A DNA stretch of 7,665 nucleotides. Source: an uncultured Lachnospiraceae bacterium (GTDB lineage: Bacteria > Bacillota > Clostridia > Lachnospirales > Lachnospiraceae). Positions 1 through 5,838 of this stretch are shown in pieces. The stretch covers positions 1 through 7,665 of the forward strand of contig CAMWMO010000057.1 of NCBI GenBank assembly GCA_947175305.1, given 5' to 3'. The position numbers and the translations under genes are program-made. The notes under the pieces are model-generated. The model saw only the letters and a list, made by a program, of their open reading frames with translations. It did no database searches and had not been told where the DNA came from. Every line of letters starts with the position of its first letter. Position 1 is the stretch's first letter.

Positions 1-2
1 CT

Positions 3-611
3 TTAGTAGTCCACAAGCCCCGCCGCCGGATATACCGCCAGCGAAGTGCCTCCAACGATCAAAACATCCGCTTCGCTGATGGCACGAATAGCTCCCGAAA
101 GAATATTCTGATCGAGTCCTTCTTCATAAAGAACCACGTCCGGCTTAATATCGCCGCCGCAGCTGCATTTGGGCACACCCTCAGAATTCGCGATAAAATT
201 TACGTCATAAAATTTATGGCAGCTCTCGCAGAAATTGCGCAGAACAGAGCCGTGCAGCTCATACACCTTTTCACTGCCCGCCGCCTGATGCAGGCCATCG
301 ATATTCTGCGTCACCACTGCCTTCAGCTTTCCTTCCCGCTCCCACTGCGCCAGCTTCAGGTGGGCAGCATTGGGCTTCGCGTCAAGGCAGAGCATCTTAT
401 TGCGGTAAAACCGATAAAATTCTTCTGTGTTGCGCCGATAAAAGGTATGGCTTAAGATCGTCTCCGGAGGATAGTCGTACTGCTGGTTATAAAGGCCATC
501 CACACTCCGGAAATCCGGGATGCCGCTCTCCGTGGATACCCCCGCACCTCCGAAGAACACGATGTTATCGGATTCGTTTACCCATTCACGAAGCTGTTCT
601 ACCTGATTCAT
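3..611 (-). CDS. Sir2-family NAD-dependent protein deacylase, C-terminally truncated
   Basis: Sirtuins remove acyl groups from protein lysines in the cytoplasm, using NAD+ and releasing nicotinamide. The family signature is complete up to the end: GAGVSTESGIPDFRS (residues 22-36) for NAD binding, TQNIDGLH (101-108), catalytic His120 in ELHGS, four zinc cysteines (128, 131, 149, 151) and GGTSL (187-191). The start was set at ATG 611 because GGGAGGG sits at the right distance upstream; an in-frame GTG at 632 and an ATG at 617 lie before or against that site. The reading frame stops (TAA, 5-3) after GLVDY, at 202 residues. Relatives usually run to about 235-245, with a last strand and helix (typically LxLIN then a Dxxi stretch) that close the NAD pocket. 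The gene therefore looks truncated by a nonsense or frameshift change, though only two bases beyond the stop are visible. No clear promoter was found; it may depend on read-through from the small module upstream. Confidence 0.88.
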   Translation of the reverse strand: MNQVEQLREWVNESDNIVFFGGAGVSTESGIPDFRSVDGLYNQQYDYPPETILSHTFYRRNTEEFYRFYRNKMLCLDAKPNAAHLKLAQWEREGKLKAVVTQNIDGLHQAAGSEKVYELHGSVLRNFCESCHKFYDVNFIANSEGVPKCSCGGDIKPDVVLYEEGLDQNILSGAIRAISEADVLIVGGTSLAVYPAAGLVDY

Positions 612-690
612 ATCCATCCCTCCCGATGTCACTTACTGTGGTTTCATTGTCTCTATTTTAAATTTTATATGATTTCTTGACGAATAGTAG

Positions 691-719
691 TTGACAATAT
701 ACAAAAACTGCTATATGAT
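691..719 (+). promoter_or_regulatory. Sigma-A promoter of the small plus-strand RNA
   Basis: Perfect -35 TTGACA (691-696), a 17-bp spacer and -10 TATGAT (714-719, five of six consensus bases). Transcription would start near 726 and run into the gap, antisense to the small peptide gene. No ORF of any credible kind with a ribosome site follows before the terminator, so this promoter most likely drives a noncoding RNA. Confidence 0.8.
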
Positions 720-727
720 ACCCATAA

Positions 728-756
728 AGGTGTTGCCTATAGCAAACGGTTCACCT
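728..756 (+). repeat. Left arm of inverted repeat: 5' element of the small RNA
   Basis: AGGTGTTGCC (728-737) and CGGTTCACCT (747-756) recur in reverse complement at 1002-1032, with blocks of 10 and 9 identical bases. Each arm starts about 10 bases after a -10 box, so both convergent RNAs start with the same element. If the minus-strand transcript read through its terminator, its two ends could pair through these arms. Confidence 0.8.
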
Positions 757-775
757 CAGTTAATGGTTACTTATC

Positions 776-813
776 AAAAAGCAACTAACCTTGGTGGGGG
801 CGGTTGCTTTTTT
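776..813. terminator. Bidirectional intrinsic terminator shared by both convergent RNAs
   Basis: A 10-bp stem, AAAAAGCAAC (776-785) with GTTGCTTTTT (803-812), encloses a 17-base G-rich loop. On the plus strand it ends in six T (808-813). On the minus strand the stem is followed by five T (complement of 780-776). Codons 36-44 and the stop of the small peptide gene lie inside it, so the stem is also coding. Shared terminators of this kind are known from the par (Fst) locus. Confidence 0.8.
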
Positions 814-919
814 GATGTTTATGTACCTTGCATGATTGAATGATACTGATCATGGTGACGATAATGCTAATAACTGTCACTACAATACCAACAATCCCTA
901 CTGTCGTTTCCAACATCAT
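785..919 (-). CDS. 44-residue single-span membrane peptide, candidate type I toxin
   Basis: This ORF was read directly from the minus strand: ATG 919, stop TAG 787-785. The peptide starts MMLETTVGIVGIVV, continues as an unbroken hydrophobic stretch rich in Val, Ile and Thr (about residues 7-27), and ends in a basic, His- and Lys-rich tail, KVHKHQKSNRPHQG. One short span plus a charged tail is the build of Fst-, TxpA- and Hok-type toxins, which damage the cell's own membrane when over-made. AAAGG (932-928) lies 8 bases before the start; a second ATG follows at 916. The much stronger site at 961-953 serves an overlapping leader ORF, so translation may be coupled. The gene has its own promoter (1068-1040) and a predicted antisense RNA across its 3' end. 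The peptide family is not recognised. Toxicity is inferred from layout and peptide type; an annotated 'holin-like' label would mean the same thing. Confidence 0.66.
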   Translation of the reverse strand: MMLETTVGIVGIVVTVISIIVTMISIIQSCKVHKHQKSNRPHQG

Positions 920-947
920 ATTCTTTACCTTTCGGAAAATTTTCCAT
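867..947 (-). CDS. 26-codon leader ORF overlapping the small membrane peptide gene
   Basis: ATG 947 follows the strongest ribosome site in the gap (GGAGGTGAT, 961-953) at ideal spacing. It encodes MENFPKGKEYDVGNDSRD and eight further residues before TAG at 869-867. The product is polar, shows no known motif, and is read in another frame across the start and membrane span of the 44-residue peptide. The arrangement resembles mok over hok, where translating the leader opens the toxin start. It is therefore more likely a regulatory ORF than a functional protein. A different reading is that one base was gained or lost between the strong site and the toxin frame. In the toxin frame the codon at 7 bases' spacing is ATA, a very rare start. 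Confidence 0.4.
   Translation of the reverse strand: MENFPKGKEYDVGNDSRDCWYCSDSY
934..945. repeat. Perfect 12-base palindrome GGAAAATTTTCC
   Basis: It lies between the leader ORF's ATG, which it touches, and the start of the 44-residue peptide. At DNA level it could bind a dimeric protein. In RNA a stem would have almost no loop, so a hairpin here is doubtful. Confidence 0.35.
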
Positions 948-952
948 ATTGT

Positions 953-961
953 ATCACCTCC
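953..961 (-). promoter_or_regulatory. Extended Shine-Dalgarno site GGAGGTGAT
   Basis: Nine bases match the complement of the 16S rRNA 3' end (AAGGAGGTGATC), an unusually long match like those reported for TxpA/BsrG-type toxin mRNAs. It sits before the leader ATG at 947. UCACCU in the mRNA's own 5' element (1007-1002) can pair with AGGUGA (959-954), with two further G-U pairs. UCACCUC of the small RNA (751-757) can also pair with it. The site could therefore be masked in cis or in trans. Confidence 0.65.
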
Positions 962-978
962 AAAATACTGAAAGTTCT

Positions 979-996
979 CAAAATGTACTCATTTTG
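979..996 (-). other. Small hairpin in the toxin mRNA leader
   Basis: CAAAATG and CATTTTG form a 7-bp stem with a 4-base loop, between the 5' element and the strong ribosome site. It is AT-rich and weak. It may only space the anti-Shine-Dalgarno element from its target. Confidence 0.35.
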
Positions 997-1001
997 GCAA
1001 A

Positions 1002-1032
1002 AGGTGAACCGCTTACCGTTTAAGGCAACACC
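1002..1032 (-). repeat. Right arm of inverted repeat: 5' element of the toxin mRNA
   Basis: AGGTGAACCG (1002-1011) and GGCAACACC (1024-1032) are the reverse complement of the arm at 728-756; the middle differs. Read on the minus strand, the element starts at about the first transcribed bases and includes the UCACCU that can mask the ribosome site at 961-953. Confidence 0.8.
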
Positions 1033-1039
1033 CACTTTT

Positions 1040-1068
1040 ATTATAGGAAGTTGCCACGGATTGGTCAA
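1040..1068 (-). promoter_or_regulatory. Sigma-A promoter of the small membrane peptide gene
   Basis: On the minus strand: -35 TTGACC (1068-1063), a 17-bp spacer and a perfect -10 TATAAT (1045-1040). The start is expected near 1035-1033, giving a leader of about 115 bases before the peptide ATG and an mRNA of about 260 bases ending at the shared terminator. The promoter begins only 35 bases after the leuA stop, with no GC-rich terminator between them. Confidence 0.82.
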
Positions 1069-1102
1069 CTATTTTATAAAATATTTATAAGCGAAATAAC
1101 GT

Positions 1103-2788
1103 TTATCTTTTTTGCTCTCCCAGCCCAAGCCTGTTCACCGCCGAAAAGATCGCCCGCACGGAGGCTCTGGTGATATTAGAGCTGACACCTACGCCGTAAG
1201 TCACGCTGCCGCTCTCCGCATCCAGAAGATGGATATAAGCAGCCGCCTGAGAGTTGGAACCGCTCTGAAGCGCATGCTCCTCGTAGTCCAGGATCTTGAT
1301 CGAAATATCCAACGCTTCCTGCAGGCCCCGCTTAACCGCGTCGATGGGACCGTTACCCACCGCCTCAAAGCTCTTCTCCACACCGGCATCGGTGTAAACC
1401 ACCGTCACCCTTGTATCAAACTCAGACTTTGTCTCCTCACTCAGATCATCCACCCGCAGCTTGCGGAAATGGATGGGTTCTTTCTTCATCAGATACTCCT
1501 GTCGGAAGCTTTCCATGATCTGATCGGGACTTACCTCGCCCTGCTTCTCGGAAATACTCTGGATCACATTCGCGAACTCCCTGTGCATGCCCTTGGGAAG
1601 CTTGAAGCCAAAATAAGTATCCATGATAAACGCCACGCCGCCCTTGCCGGACTGGGAATTGATTCGCACAATGGGCTCATACTCCCTGCCGATGTCCGCG
1701 GGATCGATAGGCAGATAGGGCACCTCCCAATATTCGCCTTTCCGCTCCTGCATAGCCTTCACGCCCTTGTTGATGGCGTCCTGATGGGAACCTGAAAAAG
1801 CGGTAAATACCAGCTTGCCCGCGTAGGGATGTCTGGGATGTACAGGAATCTTACAGCATCTTTCATAAATCTCGATACTCTCATTGACATGCTCAATGGC
1901 AAGCTCCGGGTCAACGCCCTGAGAGAACATATTGTAAGCGATATTTAAGATATCTACATTTCCGGTTCTCTCACCGTTGCCGAACAGGGTGCCCTCCACA
2001 CGGTCCGCGCCCGCTAAAAGCGCCAGCTCCGCACTTGCCACGCCGGTGCCCCTGTCATTGTGGGGATGGACGCTTAAGATGATGCTCTCCCTGTCTTCAA
2101 AATGCTTATTCATCCACTCGATCCGGTCTGCAAAAACATTCGGCGTTGTCATCTCCACTGTGGAGGGAAGATTGATGATCATGGGATTCTCTTTTGTAGG
2201 TCCCCACTCTCTCTGCACTGCGGTACAGATCTCCAATGCAAAATCCAGCTCCGTACCGGTAAAGCTCTCGGGCGAATATTCCAGAATGATCTTGCCGGGG
2301 AAATTAGCCGCATGACGTTTCACCATCTTTGTGCCCTCCACGGCGATATTGATGATCTCCTCCCGGTTCATATTAAAAACCACATCACGCTGCAGGGTGG
2401 AGGTGGAATTATAAATGTGCACGATGGCCTGCTTACAGCCCTCGATCGCCTCAAAAGTGCGCTCTACAAGTTCTTCCCTGCACTGGGTCAGAACCTGGAC
2501 CACCACATCGTCGGGAATCAGTTTTCTGTCCACCAGCTGGCGCAGAAAATCAAACTCGATCTGGCTGGCTGCCGGGAAACCGATTTCGATCTCTTTAAAG
2601 CCCAGCTTGATCAAATAATTAAAAAATTCTATTTTTTCTGAGACTACCATGGGATCGATCAACGCCTGGTTGCCGTCCCGCAGATCCACGCTGCACCACA
2701 CCGGTGCCTTCTCGATCTGCTTGTTGACCCATTCTCTCTCCGGATAATCCACTACCGGGTTTCTGCGATATCTTTTATAGTTTAACAT
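1103..2788 (-). CDS. leuA: 2-isopropylmalate synthase (type-2 LeuA)
   Basis: LeuA condenses acetyl-CoA with 2-ketoisovalerate to 2-isopropylmalate, the first committed step of leucine synthesis, in the cytoplasm. The 561-residue protein begins MLNYKRYRRNPVVDYPEREW, typical of the longer type-2 branch. The TIM-barrel catalytic domain covers about residues 30-320, with SVDLRDGNQAL (33-43), metal ligands in HPHNDRGTG (241-249) and GNGERTGN (270-277). A linker region carries SGKGG (380-384). The C-terminal LeuA regulatory domain (about 440-555), which binds leucine for feedback inhibition, has GNGPIDA (478-484) and GVGVSSNITRAS. AGGAGG (2801-2796) precedes the ATG at good spacing. No other leucine or isoleucine-valine gene is in the window. 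The 57-base gap to HPr is too short for a T-box, so transcriptional control by leucyl-tRNA is not visible here. Confidence 0.96.
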   Translation of the reverse strand: MLNYKRYRRNPVVDYPEREWVNKQIEKAPVWCSVDLRDGNQALIDPMVVSEKIEFFNYLIKLGFKEIEIGFPAASQIEFDFLRQLVDRKLIPDDVVVQVLTQCREELVERTFEAIEGCKQAIVHIYNSTSTLQRDVVFNMNREEIINIAVEGTKMVKRHAANFPGKIILEYSPESFTGTELDFALEICTAVQREWGPTKENPMIINLPSTVEMTTPNVFADRIEWMNKHFEDRESIILSVHPHNDRGTGVASAELALLAGADRVEGTLFGNGERTGNVDILNIAYNMFSQGVDPELAIEHVNESIEIYERCCKIPVHPRHPYAGKLVFTAFSGSHQDAINKGVKAMQERKGEYWEVPYLPIDPADIGREYEPIVRINSQSGKGGVAFIMDTYFGFKLPKGMHREFANVIQSISEKQGEVSPDQIMESFRQEYLMKKEPIHFRKLRVDDLSEETKSEFDTRVTVVYTDAGVEKSFEAVGNGPIDAVKRGLQEALDISIKILDYEEHALQSGSNSQAAAYIHLLDAESGSVTYGVGVSSNITRASVRAIFSAVNRLGLGEQKR

Positions 2789-2800
2789 GATTTTTCCTCC

Positions 2801-2835
2801 TAAAATAATAATGAACCCGCCTATACAGCGGGTTC
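2801..2835 (-). terminator. Probable intrinsic terminator between HPr and leuA
   Basis: GAACCCGC (2835-2828 on the minus strand) and GCGGGTTC (2820-2813) form a perfect 8-bp GC-rich stem with a 7-base loop. It is followed on the minus strand by ATTATTATTTTA. It sits 10 bases after the HPr stop. The T-run is interrupted, so read-through into leuA is likely; no separate leuA promoter is evident. It overlaps the start of the leuA ribosome site region and could also serve as a protective or regulatory 5' hairpin. Confidence 0.6.
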
Positions 2836-2845
2836 GTTTATGACG

Positions 2846-3109
2846 TTATTCTCCGAGACCGTTCTCTATCGCGCTTACCAGCGCTTTCAGAGCTTCTTCC
2901 TCATCCTCACCGTCACATACAAACTCAATCTCATCGCCACATTTGACGCACGCCCCAAGCACACTTAGGACACTCTTGGCATTCGCTGTATTCTCACGAA
3001 ATGTAAAAGTTATCAGAGATTTGAACTGCATCGCTTCCTTACATAGGATGCCTGCCGGTCTTAGATGTAGCCCTGTCGGGTTCTTTATAACAACCTTTTG
3101 ACTTACCAT
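2846..3109 (-). CDS. ptsH: HPr phosphocarrier protein
   Basis: HPr passes phosphate from enzyme I to the sugar-specific EIIA proteins of the phosphotransferase system. In Firmicutes its serine-phosphorylated form is a corepressor with CcpA. The product is 87 residues, the usual HPr length, starting MVSQKVVIKNPTGLHLRPAG. Catalytic His15 lies in GLHLRP, and Ser46 in NAKSVLSVLG is the HPr kinase site, so both known activities are possible; a His15-less Crh is excluded. ATG 3109 was chosen because GAGGA precedes it with 7 bases' spacing. An in-frame ATG at 3133 would add eight residues and has no ribosome site. It follows glmM but has its own promoter (3183-3155). No enzyme I or other PTS gene is present. 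Several HPr-like paralogues are common in Clostridia, so the symbol is a best guess. Confidence 0.9.
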   Translation of the reverse strand: MVSQKVVIKNPTGLHLRPAGILCKEAMQFKSLITFTFRENTANAKSVLSVLGACVKCGDEIEFVCDGEDEEEALKALVSAIENGLGE

Positions 3110-3154
3110 ACCCAATTCCTCACACTGCTGCATTTTTCTATAAAACTAACATAT

Positions 3155-3183
3155 AGTATAGCATTATTTCCATGATATCTCAA
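3155..3183 (-). promoter_or_regulatory. Sigma-A promoter of the HPr gene
   Basis: On the minus strand: -35 TTGAGA (3183-3178), a 17-bp spacer and -10 TATACT (3160-3155), in the gap after the glmM stop. The start is expected near 3148, giving a 5' leader of about 40 bases before ATG 3109. It allows HPr to be made independently of the cdaA-glmM operon. No cre-like operator was recognised. Confidence 0.7.
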
Positions 3184-3190
3184 GTCCAAC

Positions 3191-4540
3191 CTACAACATA
3201 ATATTCTGGATGAGCTCGGCGAGCTTTTTCGCCTCCGCCGTGATCACCTTCTGATCTTTGCCCTCGATCATGACTCTGACAAGGGGCTCCGTACCGGAGG
3301 GACGGATCAGCACACGGCCTTCTCCCGCGAACTTTTTATTCAGCTCGGCGATGGCCTCCGCGATCTCGGGATAATCCATAAAGTTTTCCTTTTTGTGATT
3401 GGGCACCTTCGCGCCCACCAGCGCCTGCGGCATCACCTCCATGATAGATGCCAGCTCCGAGAGCGGCTTTCCCGTCTCCACCGTCACCTGCAGAAGATGA
3501 AGCGCACTCAAAAGGCCGTCGCCCGTTGTATTTTCGTCTAAAAAGATCACATGACCGGACTGCTCGCCGCCCAGGCTCGCACCGATCTCTCGCATGCGTT
3601 CCAGCACATAGCGGTCGCCCACTTTTGTCTGCTCGATCTTGATACCGTTTTTCTCTCCCATCAGGAAAAAGCCCAGATTACTCATGACCGTCGCAACAAT
3701 AGTGTTGCCCTTAAGCTTCCCCTGAGCTTTCATATGATTGCCCACGATGGCCATGATCTGGTCACCATCCACGATATTTCCCAGCTCATCCACCGCCAGC
3801 AGTCTGTCAGCGTCTCCGTCAAAAGCCAGACCAAGCTGTGCCTTCTCATAGACCACCCTTGCCTGCAGCTCCTCCATATGTGTGGAACCACAGTTTGCAT
3901 TGATGTTCGTGCCGTCGGGATTGTTGTGGATCGCCACGATCTCAGCGCCCAGCTCCTTCATGGTCTCCACAGAGGTATAGAATGCCGCGCCCTCCGCACA
4001 GTCAAGCACGATCTTCATCCCCCGCAGATCCACATTCACCGCTTTCATTGCATGATTGATATACTCTTCTCTGGCATCCGTACGGTATTTGATCTTGCCC
4101 ACGCTTGCGCCGGTGGGGAACTTAACGCCCCGCATATCGCTGCGGATCAACTCCTCGATCTCATCCTCCAGGGAATCAGGAAGCTTGTAGCCGTTCCCGT
4201 CGAAAAATTTAATACCGTTAAACTCTACTGTGTTGTGGGAAGCGGAGATCACGACACCCGCGTCCACCTTATATTTTCTGGTAAGATATGCCACCGCCGG
4301 AGTGGGCACCACGCCCACATACACTGCGTTCGCACCCACGGAACACACGCCTGCCATCAGAGCATTCGCCAGCATATCTCCTGATATTCTCGTATCGCAT
4401 CCCACCATGATCGTGGGCTTGTGCTCATTCTCTCTGGTGAGGACATAGGCCCCCGCCTGCCCCAGCTGCATCGCCAAAAGCGGTGACAGTTCTTCGTTTG
4501 CAACTCCGCGGACACCGTCCGTACCAAATAATCTGCTCAT
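3191..4540 (-). CDS. glmM: Phosphoglucosamine mutase
   Basis: GlmM converts glucosamine-6-phosphate to glucosamine-1-phosphate, the step before UDP-GlcNAc and peptidoglycan synthesis. The 449-residue protein starts MSRLFGTDGVRGVANEELSP, as the family does. Domain 1 holds the phosphoserine loop ISASHNT (98-104, active Ser101). DGDADR (241-246) binds Mg2+, GEQSGH (325-330) recognises the sugar, and RPSGTEP (413-419) binds phosphate. The loop has Thr where many relatives have Pro after ASHN, which looks like normal variation. ATG 4540 was chosen since AAAGGA lies 7 bases upstream and the family begins there; an in-frame GTG at 4561 overlaps the cdaR stop and would add seven atypical residues. 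In other Firmicutes GlmM binds CdaA and lowers its activity, which fits its place as third gene of the cdaA-cdaR-glmM set. Confidence 0.97.
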   Translation of the reverse strand: MSRLFGTDGVRGVANEELSPLLAMQLGQAGAYVLTRENEHKPTIMVGCDTRISGDMLANALMAGVCSVGANAVYVGVVPTPAVAYLTRKYKVDAGVVISASHNTVEFNGIKFFDGNGYKLPDSLEDEIEELIRSDMRGVKFPTGASVGKIKYRTDAREEYINHAMKAVNVDLRGMKIVLDCAEGAAFYTSVETMKELGAEIVAIHNNPDGTNINANCGSTHMEELQARVVYEKAQLGLAFDGDADRLLAVDELGNIVDGDQIMAIVGNHMKAQGKLKGNTIVATVMSNLGFFLMGEKNGIKIEQTKVGDRYVLERMREIGASLGGEQSGHVIFLDENTTGDGLLSALHLLQVTVETGKPLSELASIMEVMPQALVGAKVPNHKKENFMDYPEIAEAIAELNKKFAGEGRVLIRPSGTEPLVRVMIEGKDQKVITAEAKKLAELIQNIML

Positions 4541-4557
4541 CTTGATATCCTTTCCTC

Positions 4558-5838
4558 TCACTCTTCCGCTATGATATGCACTCTCACTTCCGTATTATCA
4601 CTCGCTCTGAGCGTCTCGTTCGCGACCGTAACATCAACAGGAACCCAATAACTGCCTTCCGTCAGTTCCTCCATTTCTTCTGCATCCACCCAGGCATCCA
4701 GATTCACCACAGCCGTAATATCCTCCGCCGTGACTTCATTCAAAACAGCCTGAAGACCCGCCAGTACAACGCTGCATTCATTGGCGGGCTCTGTGATGAC
4801 CGCCCTGTAGCCTTCGGGAAGCCCGGTAAACCGGATACTGCCCACAGGAATGCGCACAACGCGTTCCACTTCCGCTTCCACTCTTGCCACCACATTGACC
4901 TTACCCTCGAAATTCTCCTCCGCCAGAATCACGCCGTCCGGCAAATATTCCGTGATATCCACCACCGTCGCCACATCCTCCGACGCGTTGTTCACATCTA
5001 AAACATTGCTTGGGATCTCTATGGCATTGACACGCTCTAACAGCTTTGCTCTGCCCGCCACCGTGACAGTCTGCTTGCTGAAATCCACTTCACCTGTCAG
5101 CTGATATCCATCCGCTGCCGTACCTGCCGCCTCACAGGTTAAAGGCACCTCCTTAAGTTCCAGGATCTCCACGCTGACACGCACCTTAGAGATGCTCTTT
5201 TCAATACTTGGCGTTGTGATCTCCTCTCCCTTGTCATCGTAAAGACGGATATCAGAATTGGTTTCAATTTTGCTTGTAAATCCGGAGACGTCCACCTCCG
5301 CCTGTGCCTTGCTCACTTGTGTGATAACGGACTCAGGCCCGGAGATCTGGATCAGATTCTGCTCTGTGGTGACATCCCCCACCATATAGCCTTCACGCAC
5401 TTCCCCTGTGGTGACTGATTTCAGCGGCAGCGATCTGTCCTTTTTTTCCTCGATATTCAGCTTCACACTGTCGATATTGCCGCGGATGCTGTCCAGCTTG
5501 TCATTGTATTTATTGGTAGAAAGCTTGATCGCCACCGTATCCACGCTGGTCAGATCGTTGACATCCGCCTCGGCCACAATATTGCTCTTATCCAACGCAT
5601 CAATAATAGAGCGCGGCGCCGACACTGTGACCACATCGATCACATCCGTGCCGTCCAGCACTTCGTAAACCTGCCCTCTGTCCGTGATCAGATTCGTATT
5701 TTTGATGGTAACGGGCACATCTGTTACACGGTAAGGCACAATGGGATCGTTTATGTTGGTCACGACCAGCCAGAGCACGGCTGCACTGAGAAAAGAGGCT
5801 ATTTTAAGTCCCCAATTCCGGGTAAGCTTATTTTTCAT
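4558..5838 (-). CDS. cdaR: YbbR-domain regulator of diadenylate cyclase
   Basis: CdaR is a membrane-anchored extracytoplasmic protein that modulates CdaA. The N-terminus is a short basic cytoplasmic end (MKNKLTRNWGLK) followed by one membrane segment (about 11-27, ending WLVVTNINDP). The rest is a run of about four YbbR repeats (roughly 35-115, 120-205, 215-305 and 315-425), rich in beta strands and acidic residues, expected outside the membrane. The boundaries are estimates from recurring motifs such as LPEGY/REGYMV/ADGYQL and VxVSGxxS-like strands. At 426 residues it is a usual length. Its start overlaps the cdaA stop by 11 bases, and its stop lies 17 bases before the glmM ATG, so translation is probably coupled. 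No catalytic residues are expected. The low sequence conservation of YbbR proteins is offset here by the unmistakable neighbours. Confidence 0.94.
   Translation of the reverse strand: MKNKLTRNWGLKIASFLSAAVLWLVVTNINDPIVPYRVTDVPVTIKNTNLITDRGQVYEVLDGTDVIDVVTVSAPRSIIDALDKSNIVAEADVNDLTSVDTVAIKLSTNKYNDKLDSIRGNIDSVKLNIEEKKDRSLPLKSVTTGEVREGYMVGDVTTEQNLIQISGPESVITQVSKAQAEVDVSGFTSKIETNSDIRLYDDKGEEITTPSIEKSISKVRVSVEILELKEVPLTCEAAGTAADGYQLTGEVDFSKQTVTVAGRAKLLERVNAIEIPSNVLDVNNASEDVATVVDITEYLPDGVILAEENFEGKVNVVARVEAEVERVVRIPVGSIRFTGLPEGYRAVITEPANECSVVLAGLQAVLNEVTAEDITAVVNLDAWVDAEEMEELTEGSYWVPVDVTVANETLRASDNTEVRVHIIAEE

Larger units (their letters stand above)
726..813 (+). ncRNA. Predicted ~88-nt antisense RNA, candidate type I antitoxin
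   Basis: The ends are inferred from the promoter at 691-719 and the hairpin plus T-run at 776-813. The 5' part (728-756) can fold as a hairpin closed by AGGTG/CACCT, with GCC/GGT inside. The 3' part is the terminator and is exactly complementary to the last codons, stop and 3' end of the peptide mRNA encoded opposite (38 nt of overlap to its predicted end). It also carries UCACCUC (751-757), which can pair over 7 bp with GAGGUGA in that mRNA's ribosome site (960-954). Both contacts suit an RNA that blocks translation and marks the mRNA for decay, as RNA II (par) and RatA do. The role is inferred from layout; no RNA family was recognised. Confidence 0.68.

Noticed and set aside
612..700. Promoter for the Sir2 gene
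   Set aside because: AT-rich stretches give several weak -10-like strings, but none has a -35 at a fitting distance, so none is annotated.
677..705. Second plus-strand promoter using TTGACG at 677-682
   Set aside because: There is no acceptable -10 box at 16-18 bases; the TTGACA at 691 with TATGAT is far better.
728..1032. Inverted repeats as ends of a small mobile element (MITE)
   Set aside because: The arms start at the transcription starts of two convergent promoters, and no flanking target duplication was seen, so the RNA-based explanation is stronger. Movement of the whole module is not excluded.
836..1090. 84-codon plus-strand ORF in the leuA-Sir2 gap
   Set aside because: It has no ribosome site, lies antisense to the peptide gene and its leader, and runs through the minus-strand promoter. 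Its length is an accident of AT-rich sequence.
1112..1795. 227-codon plus-strand ORF opposite leuA, and similar long antisense ORFs opposite glmM, cdaR and cdaA
   Set aside because: These are frame shadows of well-identified genes. Their translations show no known domain and no suitable ribosome sites.
2789..2845. T-box or other riboswitch before leuA
   Set aside because: The gap is only 57 bases and holds one simple hairpin; no specifier loop or T-box motif fits.
3110..3133. Longer HPr starting at 3133
   Set aside because: No ribosome site precedes it, and the extra residues MQQCEELG are absent from normal HPr proteins; ATG 3109 has GAGGA at good spacing.
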